Below the pieces are notes generated by a model that was given only the letters and a program-made list of their open reading frames with translations, ran no database searches and was not told the DNA's origin. From NCBI GenBank assembly GCA_017999135.1, contig JAGOBT010000182.1, positions 1 through 6,689 on the forward strand: 6,689 bases of DNA. Direction: 5' to 3'. This stretch comes from Burkholderiaceae bacterium (lineage in GTDB: Bacteria; Pseudomonadota; Gammaproteobacteria; Burkholderiales; Burkholderiaceae_C). Below, one piece after another: positions 1 through 6,689 of the stretch. The first letter of the stretch is position 1, and each line of letters opens with the position of its first letter. The position numbers and the translations under genes were made by a program.

Positions 1-3614
<3,614 letters not shown>

Positions 3615-3618
<4 letters not shown>

Positions 3619-4265
3619 AGGTCGAGCGCATCCTGGTGACGGGCTTCGAACCCTTCGGTGGCGAGGCCATCAACCCGTCGTGGGAGGTGGCGCAGGCGCT
3701 GCACGGGCAGCAGCGGGGCGGCGCGGTGGTCACCGCCGTGCAACTGCCCTGCGTGTTTGCGCAATCGCTGCCGGCGCTGCGCACGGCCATCCGCCGCCAC
3801 CGCCCGCAGGTGGTGTTGTGCCTGGGCCTGGCCGGCAGCCGCTCGGCCATCAGCCTGGAGCGGGTGGCCGTCAACCTGTGCGACGCCCGCATCCCCGACA
3901 ACGCCGGTGCCCAGCCGGCCGGCACGCCGGTGGTGGCCGGCGGACCGGCGGCCTACTTCACCCGCCTGCCGGTGAAGGCCCTGGTGCAGCGGCTGCTGGC
4001 GGCAGGGCTGCCGGCCGAGCTGTCGCTGAGCGCCGGCAGCTTCGTCTGCAACCAGGTGATGTACGGCCTGCTGCATGCCCTGCGCCGACAGCCCGGCGTG
4101 GCCGCCGGCTTCATCCACCTGCCGCCGCTGCCCGAGCAGGCCGCCGCCCACCCGGGCAGCCGGCCGCTGGCGCTGGCCGATCAGAGACGGGGCGTTGCGC
4201 TGGTGCTGGATGCGCTGGCGCAGGGGGTGGCGGAGTTGCAGGTGGCCGCTGGCCAGACCGACTGA
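3615..4265 (+). CDS. pcp: Pyroglutamyl-peptidase I (pyrrolidone-carboxylate peptidase)
   Basis: This cytosolic cysteine peptidase of family C15 removes an N-terminal pyroglutamate residue from peptides. The product is 216 residues from the ATG, close to the usual length of about 215. The N-terminal signature [11 protein letters not shown] (6-16) and the following N-P-S-W are typical of the family. All three catalytic residues are visible: Glu82 in [10 protein letters not shown] followed by DARIPDN, Cys145 in [15 protein letters not shown], and His168 in [11 protein letters not shown]. There is no signal peptide or membrane segment. The gene overlaps the 5-oxoprolinase stop codon, so the pyroglutamate it releases could go straight to the upstream gene's enzyme. 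No promoter of its own is visible, and co-transcription with the oxoprolinase is the simplest reading. The gene appears intact. Confidence 0.96.
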
Positions 4266-4299
4266 CGCGGCGCACGCACCGCGCGCACACGGGGCATCC

Positions 4300-6552
4300 A
4301 TGGCCATCATCAACGGAACCGACGGCGCCGATTCGCTCCAGGGAACGCCGCTGGACGACGAGATACGCGGCTTCGGCGGTGTCGACCGCATCGTCACTGG
4401 TGACGGCGCGGACCGGGTGAATGCCGGCGACGGCAACGACGAAGTCAACGGCTACCTGGTGGACGCCGCCACCGGCGAGTACGCCTACTACGAGGTTGCC
4501 GGCGCCAAGCAGATCGCCGGGGAAGGCGGCGATGACTTCCTGATTGGCGGCTCCGCTGGCGACAGCATCGACGGCGGCACGGGTGCCGACCGCCTGGATG
4601 GCCGGGCCGGGGACGACACATTGTCTGGTGGTGCTGGCGACGACACGCTGTACGGCGGAGCCGGCCAGGACACGCTGGACGGCGGATCCGGCAGCGACCT
4701 GCTGCAGGGCGACGATGGCGATGACACCTACTGGGTGCGCGACGCCACGGACCGCATCGTCGACAGTGGCGGCGACGACACCGCCTACATCACCGTCGAC
4801 GGCGTCAAGCTGCCGCAGGGCATCGAGCATGTCGTCTACCTCGGCGGTGCACGGCCGCTGCCGTACTGGATCGACGCGCTGGTGCCGGCCAGTGGCGCGG
4901 GCCTGCATGCCCGCACCCTGCTCGGCCCGGACCGCAGCTATGCCTATGCATTTCCCAGCCAGCTGCCCGCCTATGACTTGCAACCAGAGGACGCGCAGGG
5001 GTTCCTGCCCTTCACCGACGCCCAGGCGGCGCGCGCGCGCCAGGCGCTGGCCACGCTGTCGTCGCTGGTGGACCTGCGCTTCGTCGAGACCGCCGACCCC
5101 GCAGCGCCCCGCACGATCGCCTTCGCCAACAACGCCCAGGCGGGCAGCGATGGCTATGCCTGGCTCCCGAATGAACTGCCGCTGGGCAGCGATGTGTTCC
5201 TCAATCGCGGCGCCGCCGACATGCTGCAGATGCCCGATGGCGCGCCGCCCCTGCTGGCGCTGGTGCACGAGCTGGGCCATGCCCTGGGACTGAAACATCC
5301 GTTTGCAGCCGGCGGCGACCCGCCCTACCTGGGCGTGCAGGAAGACAGCACCGCCTGGACGGTGATGAGTTACCAGGCCAGACAGGAAGACTTCGCGCTG
5401 CGCTGGAGCCCGCTGGACATCGCCGCGCTGCAGTACCTGTACGGGCCGTCGGTCACGGCGCGCGCCGGGGACGACCGCTACCTGCTGTCCGACACCGAGA
5501 CCAACCTGATCTGGGACGGCGCCGGCCACGACCTGATCGACGCATCGGCGCTGTCGCAGGGCGTGACGGCGCATCTGGACCCCGGCTGGTGGGACGGGGT
5601 GGGTGCTACCCGGGCCGACCGCATCACCGCGGCGGGCCAGCTGACGGTCAACTTCGGCACCGCCATCGAGGACCTGCGGGGCACCGCCTTTGCGGACCAG
5701 CTGTTCGGCAACGCCCTCGCCAACCAGCTGGACGGTGGCGGCGGCGACGACAACCTGCAAGGTGGCGGCGGCGATGACCGCCTGGACGGCGGCGCGGGCA
5801 CCGACACCGCGGTGTACGCCGGTGCGCGGGCCGACTATCTGCTGGCGCGCGATGCCGCCACCGGCGCGCTTCTCGTCACCGCGCGCATGGGCACCGAGGG
5901 CACGGACCGGCTGGGCGCCATCGAGATCCTGCGCTTCGCTGACACCACGGTCGATGCCCTGGCTGCGCCGTCGCTCGCGCTGCAGGTGGTGCAACGGGAG
6001 GGTGCCGGTCCCCTGGCGGGTGTCCGGTTGCAGGCGGATGCGCCGGCCGCCGTGGCCACCACCACGGCGGCCGATGGCCACGCCAGCCTGGCGGGGCTGC
6101 CTGCGGCTGCGCTGGTGCTGCAGGCCAGCCTGCCGATCGACACCCCGACCGCCAGCGCCGCCGCCGACGCGGCCGTGGACCTGCAGGACGCCATTGCCAT
6201 CCTGCGCATGGTGGTCGGCCTTGGCGTGGGCGACGCCGGGCAAGCCGCCACCGGCCTGCAGACGCGGGCCGCCGACCTGGACCAGGACGGACAGGTCGGC
6301 CTGGGCGACGCCATCGCCGTGCTGCGCCACGTGGTGGGCCTGGACGCGCCGACGCCGGCCTGGCAGTTCTTCGACGCCGCCGATCCGGCACTGGCCGCGC
6401 CCGGCACGCTGTCACACGGCCCGGTGCCCGCCTTGGCGGTGGACCTGGGCAGCGCCGTCGGCCCGGTGCCGCTGACACTGGTGGGGGTGCTCAGCGGCGA
6501 CGTCGATGCCAGCCTGGTGTGGCCGGTCGATCCGCGCTTCGCCGGACCGTGA
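4300..6552 (+). CDS. Serralysin-like RTX zinc metalloprotease with dockerin-like C-terminus
   Basis: This is a predicted secreted, calcium-dependent M10 metalloprotease of 750 residues. Domain order: degenerate RTX repeats (6-50); a regular RTX array (74-145); a linker (146-200) with LPYWIDAL; the catalytic domain (about 205-382); a second RTX array (461-505); a YAGARADYLL...IEILRFADTTV segment (506-552) common in RTX proteins; a possible Ig-like or carboxypeptidase-regulatory segment (558-612); a dockerin-like pair of helices (626-680); and a final GVLSGDVDAS motif (729-738). The zinc site HELGHALGLKH places ligands at His323, His327 and His333 with catalytic Glu324. The Met-turn VMSY holds Met356 and Tyr358. 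The ATG at 4300 gives MAIINGTDGADSLQG, a typical RTX protein start. The same frame is open back to an ATG at 4075, but that would overlap pcp by 191 bases and adds an Arg/Trp/Pro-rich stretch typical of an out-of-frame reading. There is no Sec signal, so type I secretion is inferred, but no transporter is nearby. Classical serralysins are about 470-500 residues, so this is much longer. Its physiological substrate is unknown. Confidence 0.9.
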   Translation: MAIINGTDGADSLQGTPLDDEIRGFGGVDRIVTGDGADRVNAGDGNDEVNGYLVDAATGEYAYYEVAGAKQIAGEGGDDFLIGGSAGDSIDGGTGADRLDGRAGDDTLSGGAGDDTLYGGAGQDTLDGGSGSDLLQGDDGDDTYWVRDATDRIVDSGGDDTAYITVDGVKLPQGIEHVVYLGGARPLPYWIDALVPASGAGLHARTLLGPDRSYAYAFPSQLPAYDLQPEDAQGFLPFTDAQAARARQALATLSSLVDLRFVETADPAAPRTIAFANNAQAGSDGYAWLPNELPLGSDVFLNRGAADMLQMPDGAPPLLALVHELGHALGLKHPFAAGGDPPYLGVQEDSTAWTVMSYQARQEDFALRWSPLDIAALQYLYGPSVTARAGDDRYLLSDTETNLIWDGAGHDLIDASALSQGVTAHLDPGWWDGVGATRADRITAAGQLTVNFGTAIEDLRGTAFADQLFGNALANQLDGGGGDDNLQGGGGDDRLDGGAGTDTAVYAGARADYLLARDAATGALLVTARMGTEGTDRLGAIEILRFADTTVDALAAPSLALQVVQREGAGPLAGVRLQADAPAAVATTTAADGHASLAGLPAAALVLQASLPIDTPTASAAADAAVDLQDAIAILRMVVGLGVGDAGQAATGLQTRAADLDQDGQVGLGDAIAVLRHVVGLDAPTPAWQFFDAADPALAAPGTLSHGPVPALAVDLGSAVGPVPLTLVGVLSGDVDASLVWPVDPRFAGP
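4315..4449 (+). repeat. Degenerate RTX-type repeats, protein N-terminus
   Basis: About five imperfect nine-residue units encode residues 6-50 of the metalloprotease, for example GTDGADSLQ, GTPLDDEIR and AGDGNDEVN. Spacing slips by a residue near 33-41. An insert without repeats (51-73, rich in Tyr and Ala) separates this block from the regular array. These units probably form a short beta-roll with weaker calcium binding. Confidence 0.6.
4519..4734 (+). repeat. RTX array 1: eight in-phase nonapeptide repeats
   Basis: Exactly eight 27-base units encode residues 74-145: GEGGDDFLI, GGSAGDSID, GGTGADRLD, GRAGDDTLS, GGAGDDTLY, GGAGQDTLD, GGSGSDLLQ and GDDGDDTYW. They follow the calcium-binding pattern GGxGxDxLx, best kept in units 3-6. 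The array lies before the catalytic domain, while classical serralysins carry RTX repeats only after it. The DNA copies have diverged, so this is an old protein repeat, not a recent tandem duplication. Confidence 0.88.
5680..5814 (+). repeat. RTX array 2: five nonapeptide repeats after the catalytic domain
   Basis: Five 27-base units encode residues 461-505: GTAFADQLF, GNALANQLD, GGGGDDNLQ, GGGGDDRLD and GGAGTDTAV. The first two are degenerate and the next two match the calcium-binding consensus well. This corresponds in position to the normal C-terminal beta-roll of serralysins, which binds calcium outside the cell and helps folding after type I export. Confidence 0.85.
6175..6342 (+). other. 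Dockerin-like EF-hand module within the metalloprotease
   Basis: Residues 626-680 contain two related helix segments, DAIAILRMVVGL and DAIAVLRHVVGL, about 40 residues apart. The second is preceded by a full 12-residue EF-hand-like loop starting at Asp659, with Asp at positions 1, 3, 5 and 12 (659, 661, 663, 670) and Gly664. The first lacks an acidic loop, so it probably binds no calcium. A similar module followed by a GVLxGDVdgS tail is recalled from large RTX proteins of proteobacteria. A role in cellulosome-style docking is not implied. Confidence 0.65.
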
Positions 6553-6569
6553 GCCGCGTCGCGGCCTCA
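6550..6569. terminator. Possible hairpin between convergent genes
   Basis: The sequence GCCGC-GTC-GCGGC (6553-6565) forms a five-pair GC stem. It extends by three more pairs across one bulged C (6566), because the protease stop TGA (6550-6552) faces the TCA that encodes the opposing gene's stop (6567-6569). It could slow transcription in both directions, but neither side has a T-tract, so it is not a canonical intrinsic terminator. The TGA/TCA pairing is partly automatic for two convergent genes using the same stop codon. Confidence 0.3.
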
Positions 6570-6689
6570 ATCACCATCGCTGTCGCGGTACTGCCGCCAC
6601 CGGTCCATCGCCTGCCGCATCAGCTGCTGCTGGCTGCGGAAGCGCCGGCAGCCGCCGCAGGCCAGCCAGTGCAGGCGCAGCGACAGCGC
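6567..6689 (-). CDS. Small zinc-finger (zf-HC2 / anti-sigma-like) protein, C-terminal part
   Basis: The gene runs off the right edge, leaving only its last 40 codons and TGA stop. The visible peptide includes ALSLRLHWLACGGCRRFRSQ, followed by a basic, Gln/Arg-rich helix and a short acidic end. The motif His7-x3-Cys11-x2-Cys14 (numbered from the edge) is the zinc-binding core of ZAS anti-sigma factors. The LRLH..aC..CrrFr pattern matches small zf-HC2 proteins recalled from Betaproteobacteria. No membrane segment is seen in the visible part, so it is likely a short soluble protein. Such genes often follow an ECF sigma factor gene, which would lie beyond 6689 and is not visible. Function as a true anti-sigma factor is inferred. 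It converges on the protease gene with a gap of 14 bases. Confidence 0.72.
   Translation of the reverse strand, partial: ALSLRLHWLACGGCRRFRSQQQLMRQAMDRWRQYRDSDGD

Noticed and set aside
4075..4299. Upstream extension of the metalloprotease to an ATG at 4075.
   Set aside because: It would overlap pcp by 191 bases, and the added residues are Arg/Trp/Pro/Cys-rich with no similarity to RTX proteins. The ATG at 4300 gives a typical RTX start.
4519..4734. The 27-base periodicity as a CRISPR-like or non-coding tandem repeat.
   Set aside because: There are no spacers, the units diverge at the DNA level, and the period is explained by nine-residue RTX repeats in frame.
4111..6330. A 739-codon open frame on the - strand opposite the metalloprotease.
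   Set aside because: It mirrors a gene with clear motifs. Its Gly/Val/Gln/Arg-rich translation has no recognisable domain, and long antisense frames are expected in GC-rich DNA with strong third-position bias.

Overview
This is a GC-rich window with almost no spacer DNA. It carries four protein genes: three head-to-tail on the + strand and the tail of a fourth converging on the - strand. The base composition and strong G/C third-position bias, the style of the RTX (glycine-aspartate repeat) protein with its dockerin-like tail, and the small zinc-finger protein at the right edge all suggest a betaproteobacterium of the Burkholderiales (Rubrivivax/Ideonella/Leptothrix/Roseateles type). That placement is recalled from family resemblance and was not checked by a search.

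Positions 1-3618 hold an almost complete fused HyuA-HyuB 5-oxoprolinase, missing only its first few codons at the left edge. Its stop codon overlaps the start of a pyroglutamyl-peptidase I gene (pcp, 3615-4265) in an ATGA arrangement. The two enzymes catalyse consecutive steps: Pcp removes N-terminal pyroglutamate from peptides, and 5-oxoprolinase uses ATP to open it to glutamate. Together they form a compact pyroglutamate salvage unit.

After 34 bases comes a 750-residue serralysin-like zinc metalloprotease (4300-6552). It has RTX calcium-binding repeats both before and after the catalytic domain, then a possible Ig-like segment and a dockerin-like EF-hand module. It has no Sec signal peptide and is probably a type I secretion substrate, although no transporter genes lie in the window.

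The last 123 bases (6567-6689, - strand) encode the C-terminal 40 residues of a small HxxxCxxC zinc-finger protein of the anti-sigma (zf-HC2) kind. Only 14 bases separate it from the protease stop, and a short GC-rich hairpin covers both stop codons.

No RNA genes, insertion sequences, CRISPR arrays or attachment sites were seen. The most unusual item is the protease architecture. The pyroglutamate pair is the clearest functional unit.
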